Shown here: positions 7,491 through 16,626 of the stretch, piece by piece | Numbering within the stretch: the stretch's first letter is position 1 | Layout: each line of letters opens with the position of its first letter | Assembly (NCBI GenBank): GCA_945889175.1 | Contig: CAMDBF010000001.1 | Coordinates: 17,279-81,278 of the forward strand | Length of the DNA stretch: 64,000 nucleotides | Direction of reading: 5' to 3' | DNA from: Rickettsia typhi | GTDB lineage: Bacteria; Pseudomonadota; Alphaproteobacteria; Rickettsiales; Deianiraeaceae | The notes under the pieces: generated by a model | Databases searched by the model: none | Told to the model about the DNA's origin: nothing | The model's input: only the letters and a program-made list of their open reading frames with translations | Position numbers and translations under genes: made by a program

Positions 7491-8447
7491 TTAATAAGAA
7501 CTTGAAAACGAGTTCATTAGATAGTCGACATTTTCCTTTGGAGGGGTGACTGAATTACCATTTTTATCTCTAACCTCGTAATGTAAGTGATTACCCGTTG
7601 AACTACCTGAGCTACCAACATATCCTATAACATCACCTTTTTTTACATGATTTGGATGATCAGCGTCAGTTCCAACTTTCACAAGTGGGGACTTGTCCAT
7701 ATGTCCATAAAAATGTTCTTGTCCTGTTTTTGGATCTTTAATTGATGCACGATAACCAAAGCCATCTTTTATATCTTTTTCATTTTGAGGGCCAGATCTA
7801 GTAACAATTCCATCGCTTGCGGCTCTAATTGGGGTTCCCTTTACTACTCCCCCTATATCTAATCCACGATGTGGTTTTGGATGCAGTTTATCAACCTGAG
7901 CGTAAGGGGTTGTAATTCTTGGATGGTTAACATTCCTTTCATCATTCACTAAGCTTTGCGGATCGGTGCCAATTAAGTTTTGTTGCTTATAGATATCTTT
8001 ACCGCTTGAATCCTTTAAGCCAGTATTTTGCCATTTTACCCTGCAGTATAATCCGCTTGGGTTGCCGTTGCTGTCAAGCAATTCGCCGTAACATCTGCAA
8101 TTAAAGTCCTGCCCCGGTTTTATATCGTTAGAGTTCCAGTCAAACACAAGTCCATCTTTTGACTCATGGCTAAGCCTTACCGAGCCGTCCTCTTTAGTAT
8201 GCCAAATATAAGGTATTTGCGATGTAGATGAGGATTTTGTTTGTAGCCCCTCTGTATTTTGATTTGGGCTTGGGTTGAGCCTTTGAGAAATTTTGCTAAC
8301 TAAATACTTGTCGTAGCTGTCGTTTGCTCCGCCTTGTTCAATTTTTGGCATTTTGTTGCCATCGGGGTCAGTGCCTTTTACAAACCAAGTGTTCATAAAT
8401 TCTTGCCTGCTTGCTATTTTTAAATTGGTTATATTGTTACTATTCAT
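7491..8447 (-). CDS. Phage MuF-like domain fused to an M23 metallopeptidase
   Basis: The protein has 318 residues. Residues 78-122 (YIWHTKEDGSVRLSHESKDG, then PGQDFNCRCYGE) match the C-terminal signature of phage Mu gpF-type minor head/morphogenesis domains, with the diagnostic SH...DG...NCRC pattern. Residues about 175-312 are an M23 (LytM) endopeptidase: HRGLDIG (H193, D197), YGHM (H249) and NHLHYEV (H287, H289), which supply the zinc and catalytic residues. No signal peptide is visible, so export would need another route. M23 enzymes cut peptide cross-links of peptidoglycan. The gene is not in a prophage here. It heads a probable operon with the paralogous pair downstream. A role as a phage-derived lysin or secreted wall-cutting effector is inferred. 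Confidence 0.7.
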   Translation of the reverse strand: MNSNNITNLKIASRQEFMNTWFVKGTDPDGNKMPKIEQGGANDSYDKYLVSKISQRLNPSPNQNTEGLQTKSSSTSQIPYIWHTKEDGSVRLSHESKDGLVFDWNSNDIKPGQDFNCRCYGELLDSNGNPSGLYCRVKWQNTGLKDSSGKDIYKQQNLIGTDPQSLVNDERNVNHPRITTPYAQVDKLHPKPHRGLDIGGVVKGTPIRAASDGIVTRSGPQNEKDIKDGFGYRASIKDPKTGQEHFYGHMDKSPLVKVGTDADHPNHVKKGDVIGYVGSSGSSTGNHLHYEVRDKNGNSVTPPKENVDYLMNSFSSSY

Positions 8448-8565
8448 AATTAAATATTCGTATTAATTGATAATATTAAACTAAACCTAAGTATTGTCAA
8501 TTAAATAGCTAATATTGTTAAGCAGAATGTGTGTATTTTAATTTTTTAAAATATAACTAAAAATT

Positions 8566-8594
8566 TTGACAAAAGAATATTTTTGCAATATAAC
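8566..8594 (+). promoter_or_regulatory. Sigma-70-type promoter for dnaG
   Basis: A consensus -35 TTGACA (8566-8571), a 17-bp spacer and a -10 TATAAC (8589-8594) stand 35 bp before the dnaG ATG. Confidence 0.6.
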
Positions 8595-8629
8595 TTATGA
8601 GGTAATCTATATGCAAAAAAATTTAACCC

Positions 8630-10504
8630 ATGGACTTTAAAAGCTTTATTGAATCCTTAAAAAAACAAATTTCGATAGCCGAGATTGTAGGCAAGCATGT
8701 GCAATTAAAAAAACGCAGCGGCGCAAAATATGTTGCAAAATGCCCTCTTCATAAAGACGACACACCCTCTTTTACCATAGATGATGCAAATGGTGTGTTT
8801 TACTGCTTTGGCTGCCTTAAAGGGGGTGATGTAATTAATTTTACTCAGGAGCTTTACGGACTTTCTTTTAATGATGCCATAGAGTCTCTTGCTAGTCAGT
8901 ATTCTATAGAAGTTCCAAGTTTTTCAAAGCAGGACAGCGAGCTTGCAATTCAAAAAAAAACACAGGAAACTATAGCCCTGCAGGCAATTAAGCAAACAGC
9001 TAAGGTGGCAAGCAAAATACTTCAGTCTACAAATGCTGGCAAGGATGCACTTAATTACCTTGTTAAGGTAAGGCGTTTTGATCAGTCTGTAATTAGCGAG
9101 TTTGGATTTGGACTTATTGGCGAGAACTTTGAAGCTTTGATAAAGCAGGAGGGTGTTACTCAAAGTGAGTTAAATATTGCAGGGGTTTATTTGGACGATT
9201 ACAATAGATTTAATAACCGTATAGTTGTACCTATACACAACAAAAATGCCGAAATTGTAGGGTTAGGCGGAAGAATTTATCAAGAGTTTCAAAAGCAAAC
9301 GGCAAAATACATAAACTCACCTGAAACTGTAATATTTAAGAAAAACGAAGTTTTGTTTAATTACCACAGGGTAAGATTGCAAAAAACACCATTTATTACT
9401 GTCGTCGAAGGGTATTTTGATGTTATTAAGCTTTGGCAATTTGGCATTAAAAATGCCATTGCTCCAATGGGTACCAATATTACCGAAGACCATCTTTCGA
9501 TACTGTTTAAGACAGGTAAGGGGCTTGTCTTTTGCTTTGATAGCGATAACGCAGGTATGGCAGCATCTTTAAGGGCTATGAAAATGTGCTTTAAGTTTTT
9601 AACGCCCGAGACATCATGTAAGTTTATGACCCTTCCCGATGGAATTAAAGATCCAGACGAGATGATAGATAAACATGGAGCGGATGGATTCTTGGCATTG
9701 TTTTCAAAAAATAGCAATACATCAAGGCAAGGCTATGTTGCTGACATTCAGCAGGCTTTTTTTAGATCTATAATACAAGGGGTTAATGTAAAAGATGCAA
9801 CTCAAAGGGCAAAGATTGAAAGCGAAATAAAGTCAAGTGTTATAAGTCAATTAAAACACGAGGGTCTTGCGAAGGGTTATCAGGCATTTTTTAAGTTTGA
9901 GCTTGATAAAATGAATTTTATCAAAAGCGGCGATGTGCAAAAAGAAATTTATGGCAATGCTTCAAAAAATAAAAAGCAAGACATGTCGGTAAAAGACCTT
10001 GCTCTTGGCGGTGGCAAGCTTTTTACGGAAAAGGAAATTAGCTCAAAATCAATAAAGAACAATACAACTACCGAGGCTAAAATACATGAGTGTCGCAGTA
10101 AAATTTTAAGCTTATTAATTAGTAATTTAACAATAGTAATTGAAAACAAGGAGGAATTTTTTGACTCCATTGACATAGAACTTTTAGATGATGTTTTTGA
10201 AAATATTTATTTTACTTTTGTAAATTACATAAACGAACTTATTGAAAATAATCAGATTACAAAAGAAGAACTTTCAAGTCAGGTAAGAACTAAATTTTAC
10301 AATTTTTTTAATCCAAGCCTAGTACAAAAAGCAACCAAAGATTTATTTCTAATGCTAACAAGAATTCAGCTCGGGCTTGCAATATTAATTACCGAAGCAC
10401 AAATTACCAACCTATCATCGCAAGGCGGCGAAGAGTCTGCCAATCTTGTAAAAACTCTCTTTTGCGACCTTAACGATTTAAAGCTAAGATTATCAGAGCT
10501 CTAG
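8630..10504 (+). CDS. dnaG: DNA primase DnaG
   Basis: This 624-residue primase synthesises RNA primers at the replication fork. The CHC2 zinc domain at residues 35-65 shows CPLHKDDTPSF followed by YCFGC. The catalytic core follows with the TOPRIM motifs VVEGYFDVIK and FCFDSDNAG (acidic metal ligands). The C-terminal part (about 440-624) is the poorly conserved helicase-interacting region. Length is normal. It has its own promoter and is not in the usual rpsU-dnaG-rpoD arrangement; purS follows about 100 bp later. A hairpin directly after the stop may stabilise or end the transcript. Confidence 0.93.
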   Translation: MDFKSFIESLKKQISIAEIVGKHVQLKKRSGAKYVAKCPLHKDDTPSFTIDDANGVFYCFGCLKGGDVINFTQELYGLSFNDAIESLASQYSIEVPSFSKQDSELAIQKKTQETIALQAIKQTAKVASKILQSTNAGKDALNYLVKVRRFDQSVISEFGFGLIGENFEALIKQEGVTQSELNIAGVYLDDYNRFNNRIVVPIHNKNAEIVGLGGRIYQEFQKQTAKYINSPETVIFKKNEVLFNYHRVRLQKTPFITVVEGYFDVIKLWQFGIKNAIAPMGTNITEDHLSILFKTGKGLVFCFDSDNAGMAASLRAMKMCFKFLTPETSCKFMTLPDGIKDPDEMIDKHGADGFLALFSKNSNTSRQGYVADIQQAFFRSIIQGVNVKDATQRAKIESEIKSSVISQLKHEGLAKGYQAFFKFELDKMNFIKSGDVQKEIYGNASKNKKQDMSVKDLALGGGKLFTEKEISSKSIKNNTTTEAKIHECRSKILSLLISNLTIVIENKEEFFDSIDIELLDDVFENIYFTFVNYINELIENNQITKEELSSQVRTKFYNFFNPSLVQKATKDLFLMLTRIQLGLAILITEAQITNLSSQGGEESANLVKTLFCDLNDLKLRLSEL

Positions 10505-10522
10505 ACTTGGGAAAGCTCAAGT
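10505..10522 (+). terminator. Hairpin directly after dnaG
   Basis: A 7-bp stem (ACTTGGG with CTCAAGT-type complement, one G-T pair) closes an AAAG tetraloop right after the stop codon. No clean T-run follows, so it may be an mRNA 3' end structure, not an intrinsic terminator. Confidence 0.35.
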
Positions 10523-10609
10523 TTATGAAATATTACTAGACTATTAAGAAAGATTTGCTAAGCTTTAAGTAAGTATATATGTAATTTGTATTATTGTTTG
10601 TTAAGGCAA

Positions 10610-10870
10610 ATGGATAGTGTAATGGTTAGAATTATTATTAAAAAAAAGCAATCCGTACTTGATGTTGAGGGTAAAACTATTTCAAACTCTTTAAATCAGC
10701 TTGGATTTGATGATGTTTTGGATGTTTTTAAAGGTAATGTTGTTGATGTAAAAATTAAATGCCTAGCTACCGATAAACAAAAGATTGATGAATTAGTTGG
10801 CAAAATGTGTTCTAAAATTTTAGTCAACGATATCATTGAAAGTTACGAGTATCAAATACTTAGTAAATAA
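10610..10870 (+). CDS. purS: Phosphoribosylformylglycinamidine synthase subunit PurS
   Basis: This small protein of about 86 residues matches PurS: an N-terminal strand RIIIKKKQSVLDVEGKT, then LNQLGFDDVLDVFKGNVVDV, and a final MCSKILVNDIIESYEYQIL resembling the conserved 'KLLANPVIExY' end. PurS bridges PurQ and PurL in the fourth step of de novo purine synthesis. An ATG at 10610 (AAGG just upstream) and one at 10622 are both possible; residues before position 10622 are not conserved in the family. purQ and purL are not in the window, so the complex genes are split up. Confidence 0.82.
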   Translation: MDSVMVRIIIKKKQSVLDVEGKTISNSLNQLGFDDVLDVFKGNVVDVKIKCLATDKQKIDELVGKMCSKILVNDIIESYEYQILSK

Positions 10871-10893
10871 AAAAAGAATAAAGATTAAATAAC

Positions 10894-11400
10894 ATGTTTC
10901 ATTTTTTTAGCCTTGCCTTAGTCAGCTCTATATTATTGTTTGTAAGTGGATGCGGAGATGTGTCTAACGTAAAATGGCTTAAGCCAAATGGCAGAATATA
11001 CTCATATATGCCAAAAACTGATGATGAGCTTTATAAAAAAGCTTGGTACGAAGGTTGCGAAACAGGAATGTCAACTGGCTTTGGTAAGGATTTTAACAAA
11101 AGTTTTCACTTTTTTAAAAAAGATGTAAGATTTGCTGGTCATAAATTTGGTGACGAAAGGGACTTGTACCAAGGAAAAGCTATTACAAAGGAACAGATGG
11201 GCTATTACGAAAGAATTTGGTACGATGCAATGAAGGCTTGTAGGCACTACAACTTAGCATCTTACAAACATCCAGCAATGGACTCGATGCCAAAAACACC
11301 GGGTGAGGCAGCTTTAAAAATGGATGATATATCCCTTGTCTACGAGTTTGCCGCTTGGCAAAATGGTGCAGCCGGCGAGGGTAATATAGCCTTTTGGTAG
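10894..11400 (+). CDS. Putative lipoprotein of unknown function
   Basis: The 168-residue product starts with a hydrophobic signal sequence ending in the lipobox-like FVSGC (Cys about 20), so it is probably lipidated and anchored to a membrane. The mature part has two similar segments of aromatic residues with a conserved cysteine: KKAWYEGCETGMSTGFG and ERIWYDAMKACRHYN. It looks like a small rickettsial periplasmic or outer-membrane lipoprotein, but no named family was recognised. It sits between purS (23 bp upstream) and der (41 bp downstream). Confidence 0.6.
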   Translation: MFHFFSLALVSSILLFVSGCGDVSNVKWLKPNGRIYSYMPKTDDELYKKAWYEGCETGMSTGFGKDFNKSFHFFKKDVRFAGHKFGDERDLYQGKAITKEQMGYYERIWYDAMKACRHYNLASYKHPAMDSMPKTPGEAALKMDDISLVYEFAAWQNGAAGEGNIAFW

Positions 11401-11441
11401 AAAGTAGTAAATAATTATAAAACAATATTGTTAATAAATTT

Positions 11442-12920
11442 GTGTCAATAAAAAATCCTAGAGTTGCAATAGTTGGTAGAGCTAATGTTGGCAAGTCAAC
11501 CCTTTTTAATAAACTTGCTGGGGGCAAGTTTGCTATAGTAAAGGATCAGCCTGGTATTACAAGGGACACTAAAGAAATTGAGTGCGAGCTTGGTGGTGTT
11601 GTCTTTACATTGATAGACACTGCTGGGCTTGAAAACATTCCAAAAGGCTCTTTGCCTAAGTTTGTCAAATACATTAAGGATAATAGACTTTTAAATTTTG
11701 AAAGTAAAATGTATGAGCAAATGATTGAAAAAAGTATTAAGGCTATAGAGAGTGCTGATTTATGCTTTTTTATGATTGATGGAAGAGTTGGTTTAAGCGA
11801 TGACGATTTACACTTTTGCAGAATAGCTAAAAGACTTTGTAAAACAGTTGTACCTTTAATAAACAAAACAGAGAGCGATAAAAGACTTAATATAAACGAT
11901 GCAGAGCTTTACAAGCTAGGTCTTGGCAAGGCAGTGTATATATCCGCTGAGCATGCAATTGGCTTTGGCGACATATACACAAGCATACATGCGGCATATA
12001 ACTCTCTTAATCCACTACCAACTGAGGATGAGCAATTGGTAACGCAAGTTACTGAAGAGATAAAAACTGAAGAAGATGATTTTAATAGAATTCACCTTGC
12101 AATAATAGGCAGACCAAATGCTGGAAAGTCAACCTTAGTAAATAAATTAATAGGCGAGGAGAGAATGATTACGGGGGACAAGGCCGGAATTACAAGGGAT
12201 GCAGTTTCAGTAAAATTAAATTACAAGGACTACGAAATCAAGCTAACCGATACAGCTGGAGTAAGAAGAGCCCTTAGAGTAAGAGCTGGACATTACGGTG
12301 ACGAAGAGATTGAAAAGTTATCAATAGACGAGACTCTAAGAACTCTAAGACTTTGCAATGTTGCCGTATTGATAATAGATGTTACCGAGCCCTTTGTTGT
12401 TCAAGATTTAGTTTTAGCTTCAAAAGTATGCAACGAGGGACGAAACCTTGTAATAGCTATGAACAAAGTTGACAAGCTAACTGAAGAGCAGCTTGAAGAT
12501 GTAAAGTACAAACTTACAAATGCAATATCGGACTTGGTTCCAAATATTTACAATCCTAGCTTTATTTTAACATCTGGCAAGACGGGGCTTGGGGTAAAAA
12601 GAATTATTCCACAGGCTATTAAGCTTTACGAAACATGGAACAAGAGGGTTAAAACTTCTGTTCTTAACGAATGGCTTAAAGCAGCTGAGGCGATACAAAG
12701 ACCAAAAATGATTAACGGAAGACAAACGAGGCTAAAATATATTACTCAAATTAAAACCCGTCCGCCAACATTCAAGCTTCATGTTAATTTGACCGAGGGT
12801 ATAAACGATTCCTATTTAAGATTTTTATCTAAAAGAATCGCAAAAGACTTTGGCATTGAGGGTGTGCCTATAAGAATAGAAATTACAAAAACAAAAAACA
12901 AATATGTTGATCAAAAATAG
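11442..12920 (+). CDS. der: Ribosome biogenesis GTPase Der (EngA)
   Basis: Two tandem GTPase domains are followed by a KH-like domain, the diagnostic Der layout. The first P-loop is GRANVGKST (residues 12-20) with DTAGL as G3 and NKTE as G4. The second is GRPNAGKST with DTAGV and NKVD. The C-terminal domain ends near RPPTFKLHVN and GVPIRIEI. Der acts in 50S subunit assembly. The start is GTG. An apparent insertion of about 20 residues after the first DTAG motif (IPKGSLPKFVKYIKDNRL) is longer than in the E. coli protein and falls in the switch II region. Overall length, 492 residues, is at the upper end for the family. Confidence 0.93.
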   Translation: MSIKNPRVAIVGRANVGKSTLFNKLAGGKFAIVKDQPGITRDTKEIECELGGVVFTLIDTAGLENIPKGSLPKFVKYIKDNRLLNFESKMYEQMIEKSIKAIESADLCFFMIDGRVGLSDDDLHFCRIAKRLCKTVVPLINKTESDKRLNINDAELYKLGLGKAVYISAEHAIGFGDIYTSIHAAYNSLNPLPTEDEQLVTQVTEEIKTEEDDFNRIHLAIIGRPNAGKSTLVNKLIGEERMITGDKAGITRDAVSVKLNYKDYEIKLTDTAGVRRALRVRAGHYGDEEIEKLSIDETLRTLRLCNVAVLIIDVTEPFVVQDLVLASKVCNEGRNLVIAMNKVDKLTEEQLEDVKYKLTNAISDLVPNIYNPSFILTSGKTGLGVKRIIPQAIKLYETWNKRVKTSVLNEWLKAAEAIQRPKMINGRQTRLKYITQIKTRPPTFKLHVNLTEGINDSYLRFLSKRIAKDFGIEGVPIRIEITKTKNKYVDQK

Positions 12921-13242
12921 ATGTTTGTAATTTATTCTTTTGAGGTAGTCCTCTCCTACATTAAAAAACCTTTAGCTTAATCAATTCTTATACCATTGTT
13001 TATTTTATCTAATGGCATGAAAGTTACTTAACTCGCCTCTTTTCAATCAGCGAGAACATAGAGTTGTCGTTTTTTCGGGTACGGCTTTACTAACGCAAAT
13101 ATTAATCGATTGACTTAGCTGAAGCTCTTTGCGAACAAGTATTCAGTATTTAGATAGTAGCTGGCAAAACTTATACCAGTTGTTTTGCCTTGTAATTTTG
13201 TAAAATAGCAAAAGCAACGGCAGTGTATAGGGTTAATTACAA
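12921..13242. other. Intergenic stretch between der and the SulP gene
   Basis: No supported gene lies here. The one clear structure is a hairpin at 13163-13189 with an 8-bp stem (GGCAAAAC / GTTTTGCC) and an 11-nt loop, followed by an AT-rich stretch. It could terminate transcripts arriving from der. The rest may be decayed coding sequence but has no readable frame. Confidence 0.4.
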
Positions 13243-15450
13243 TTACACATCAAATTTAACAACACCACTGCTTATGTCGTACATAGCGCCAACTATTGTT
13301 ACCTCTCCTGCCGCTAGCATTTCGTGAATTATAGGGCTTTGTTCAACCAAGGCAAGTTTTGTAAGATTAATATTGATGTTTGTAACATTATTTGTAAAGG
13401 TCTCGTTTGAGGAGTTTCTGTTTGAAGTAGTCTGGGTTTCAATATCAATAGCTTTTTGTATCTTTTCCACAACGCCGGTTAAATGACCCATCTTTACACC
13501 ATCGCAAGCACCTTTAATTGCACCACAATTTGTATGGCCTAAAACAACAATTAATTTTGCTCCTGCAACCTTACAGGCAAACTCAATACTGCCAAGTATA
13601 TCGTTATTAACAATATTACCCGCTATACGAACACTAAAAACATCACCCAAGCCTAGATCAAAAACAAGTTCTACTGAGGTTCTCGAGTCTATGCAGCTTA
13701 AAATTACGGCCATTGGATGCTGGTCGGAAACAACTTCGTGCATTTGAAGCAAGAGGTCTCTGTTAATTCTTTTATTACTGACAAACCTTTTGTTACCATC
13801 TTTAAGAATTGTCAATACATCAGATGGCTTAAGGTTTTTTTGAATCTCTTTGGTAACAATATCTCTAAATTGGTTAATATCGTGGAATTTAAATGCATGA
13901 TATCTTTTTTTAAAGCCAACAAGATTAATTTTAATTTTTTTTAATGGGGCATGTATTGCCTTAAATTCACGCATAAGCTCTATAATGTCGTAGTCAATAT
14001 ACTCAGTTGATCTTGCGTCAATAACTAGCTTTGCATTTTCGGGTAGTGAGTATAAAAATATCATAAAAGCATTTTTATTTAAAAAAGATACCTGCTGTGG
14101 AAGTTCTATTCTTGTAGTTTGATCGATGTGAGTTATTTCGTTATAAAGTTTAAATGGGTTTTGATAGTGACTTTTTAAGATATAATAAAGCCCACATACT
14201 AAACCTATACCAACCCCTATAATTAAGTCTGTAAATAAAATTGCAAATATTGTACAAATAAATGGTATAAATTGGTTTGCGCCCCTGTTGTACATCTCCC
14301 TCAAGACAGGAATTTTAATTAACTTGTAACCAGTTAGTATTAAAATGGCAGCAAGACTTGCAAGTGGAATTTTATTTAGTAAAGCTGGCATCAATGCAAC
14401 ACAAACAAGAAGCAGCAAACCATGAATAATAGATGCGACCTTACTTTTAGATCCCGATGTAACATTAACAGAGCTTCTTATTACAACCGATGCTATCGGT
14501 AAAGCACCAACAAAACCACATAAAACATTGCCAATACCTTGAGCCACAAGCTCTCTATTTGGGTCGGTATATCTTTTTTTAGTGTCCAGTTTATCCGAAG
14601 ATTCAATACTCAATAGCGTCTCAGTTGACAAAATTGCGAACAAACTTAAAGCTATAATATAAACTCTGTAATCAGCTAAAAATGTAAAAGATGGAGTTGT
14701 AATAGCTTGAGTAAAATCCTGATAAGATCTTATTATTGGAAGATTGACGAACATGCTTGAATCAATCTTTGTACCCATAACGCCCTCCAATAAATACGCA
14801 AAAGGAATACCGATAAGTATAGCCACTAAAGACGAAGGGATTCTTGCTAACTTTTTACTAACCCTATAAACATACTTGTTCCAAAGTACGATTGATGCGA
14901 TTGAAACCAAGCCAACTAAAGCAACAGAAATATTTATCTTGCTAAAAACATGAAAGAGAGCAGAAATCGTGTTTTCGCCATTTGCTTGAAAAAACGAAAA
15001 ATCACCCTCGTTGTCAGCAACATATCCAAAGAGATAAGGAATCTGCTTTAAAATAATAATTATTCCTATGGCCCCAAGCAATCCCCTTATAACGCTTGAT
15101 GGAATGTAGTTTGCTATTATACCAAATCTTGCAAAACCAGTTGCAATTTGCAAAAGCCCAGCTATTAATACAGCTACCAAACATGCTTCATAACTACCCA
15201 AGGTTTGGATTGAAGCAATAAAAACGGCAACAATGCCAGCGGTGGGTCCGCTTACACTAGTGTGCGACTTACTTAAAAAACCAATAACAATGCCACCAAT
15301 AATACCCGACATTACCCCCGAGAGCAAAGGAGCACCTGAGGCCAAGGCTATACCAAGACACAAAGGAATTGCAACTAAAAATACAGCAAAGCCAGCCAGA
15401 AAATCCTGTAGAAAATAATCCTTAAAATGATATTGTTTGTTAGTTTCCAT
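13243..15450 (-). CDS. SulP-family anion transporter fused to a beta-carbonic anhydrase
   Basis: The protein has 735 residues in three parts. Residues about 10-415 are a SulP transporter with many membrane helices (LAGFAVFLVAIPLCLGIALA near the start; SVSGPTAGIVAVF). Residues about 430-540 form a short STAS-like domain (KLVIDARSTEYIDYDI). Residues about 545-735 are a beta-carbonic anhydrase with the zinc and catalytic motifs CIDSRTSVE and GHTNCGAIKG. Bacterial SulP-carbonic anhydrase fusions are thought to move bicarbonate and interconvert it with CO2 at the membrane; the exact substrate here is inferred. All active-site residues expected for a beta-CA are visible. A linker of about 30 residues rich in Asn/Thr interrupts the CA C-terminal part. 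It stands alone as a transcription unit. Confidence 0.88.
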   Translation of the reverse strand: METNKQYHFKDYFLQDFLAGFAVFLVAIPLCLGIALASGAPLLSGVMSGIIGGIVIGFLSKSHTSVSGPTAGIVAVFIASIQTLGSYEACLVAVLIAGLLQIATGFARFGIIANYIPSSVIRGLLGAIGIIIILKQIPYLFGYVADNEGDFSFFQANGENTISALFHVFSKINISVALVGLVSIASIVLWNKYVYRVSKKLARIPSSLVAILIGIPFAYLLEGVMGTKIDSSMFVNLPIIRSYQDFTQAITTPSFTFLADYRVYIIALSLFAILSTETLLSIESSDKLDTKKRYTDPNRELVAQGIGNVLCGFVGALPIASVVIRSSVNVTSGSKSKVASIIHGLLLLVCVALMPALLNKIPLASLAAILILTGYKLIKIPVLREMYNRGANQFIPFICTIFAILFTDLIIGVGIGLVCGLYYILKSHYQNPFKLYNEITHIDQTTRIELPQQVSFLNKNAFMIFLYSLPENAKLVIDARSTEYIDYDIIELMREFKAIHAPLKKIKINLVGFKKRYHAFKFHDINQFRDIVTKEIQKNLKPSDVLTILKDGNKRFVSNKRINRDLLLQMHEVVSDQHPMAVILSCIDSRTSVELVFDLGLGDVFSVRIAGNIVNNDILGSIEFACKVAGAKLIVVLGHTNCGAIKGACDGVKMGHLTGVVEKIQKAIDIETQTTSNRNSSNETFTNNVTNININLTKLALVEQSPIIHEMLAAGEVTIVGAMYDISSGVVKFDV

Positions 15451-15527
15451 GAATTATTACTCTTTAAAAATATAGATTTATTATTATTTTATTTATACCA
15501 CTTGCTTTGTCAAGAATATTTCGCAAG

Positions 15528-16613
15528 CTAAATAATTTTTTGCAAAAAAACCTTGGCATCAAAATTGCTAATGTCAGCCCTGCCCTCGCCGTTACATGTA
15601 AAATATATATTTTTTTTATACTTTTTAGCTATGCTAAAAATTCCACCTCCTTTTGACATTCCATCAAGCTTTGTAACTATTATTCCACTTATTTCAACAC
15701 AGTTTAAAAATGCCTCAACCTGCCTTACTGCACCCATTCCACTTGATCCATCAAGTACAAGCAAAGACTCATGTGGTGCGATTGAAATTTGTTTTTTAAT
15801 TATTCTTTCTATCTTCTTTAACTCTTCCATTAAATTAGCATTAGTTTGCTGCCTGCCAGATGTATCAATAATCACAAGATCAAAACTCTCATCTTTTGCT
15901 TTTTGCAAGCCCCTAAAGCAAACGGCTGCTGGGTCTTCATTTTCTTTGCTTTGATGCTCTATTTGAGCCCCCGCCCTAAGTGCAAGCTCTTTAAGTTGTT
16001 CACTTGCAGCAGCCCTAAATGTATCGCATGCGATTAACAAAACTTTTTTACCCTCATTTGCATATTTAAAGGCTAACTTACCTATTGTCGTTGTTTTGCC
16101 GCTACCATTAACTCCAAAAACAAGAGTAACATGGGGAGAGGTATGTTTTAAATCAAACCTTGCCTCACAGGGTGTAATTATGGACTCAAGCTCTTTTCTT
16201 ATAAGATTTATTTGATCTTCCTTTGGTTTAATATTTTTTACTTTTTTTAAAATATCCTCAACTATCACATAATCAATATCAGCCGCAACAAGAGTCTCTT
16301 CAAGATTAGAAATATCTTCAATACTTTCAAGATTAATTATTGGCTTTGGCTTAGCTTTAGGCTCTAAAATTTGTTTTGGCTCCTCTATTTTAACTTCCTT
16401 TGCAACATCTTTTTTTGCACTTTTAATCTCTTCGGTATGCTGAACCTCAAGTTTTTTTAATTGTTCGCGTTTTCTTTTACTTTTAATTTGAGGGTTTGGT
16501 TTTTGCTTTAATTTTACAAATTGAGAATCTTGCTTTTTGCTCCAAAATAAAGACTTAAACAAAGATTTAAAAAACCCTTTAATTAAAAACCAAATAATTT
16601 TTAAAACACTCAT
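15528..16613 (-). CDS. ftsY: Signal recognition particle receptor FtsY
   Basis: FtsY docks ribosome-SRP complexes at the inner membrane for co-translational insertion. The 361-residue protein begins with a basic, hydrophobic membrane-targeting segment (MSVLKIIWFLIKGFFKSLF), followed by a Lys/Glu-rich linker. The NG GTPase domain has GVNGSGKTTTIGKLA (P-loop), DTFRAAASEQL, DTSGR and TKLDGMSKGGG. The ATG at 16613 is chosen because a longer frame to 16829 would run into the xth gene and lacks family similarity. It is the last gene of the run from the pilus platform through addB and xth, 13 bp after the xth stop. Confidence 0.93.
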   Translation of the reverse strand: MSVLKIIWFLIKGFFKSLFKSLFWSKKQDSQFVKLKQKPNPQIKSKRKREQLKKLEVQHTEEIKSAKKDVAKEVKIEEPKQILEPKAKPKPIINLESIEDISNLEETLVAADIDYVIVEDILKKVKNIKPKEDQINLIRKELESIITPCEARFDLKHTSPHVTLVFGVNGSGKTTTIGKLAFKYANEGKKVLLIACDTFRAAASEQLKELALRAGAQIEHQSKENEDPAAVCFRGLQKAKDESFDLVIIDTSGRQQTNANLMEELKKIERIIKKQISIAPHESLLVLDGSSGMGAVRQVEAFLNCVEISGIIVTKLDGMSKGGGIFSIAKKYKKNIYFTCNGEGRADISNFDAKVFLQKII

Positions 16614-16626
16614 AAAACCATAATAA

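Noticed and set aside
12921..13242. Decayed gene between der and the SulP gene
   Set aside because: Short peptide-like pieces exist but no frame pattern comparable to 1731-2039 could be joined.
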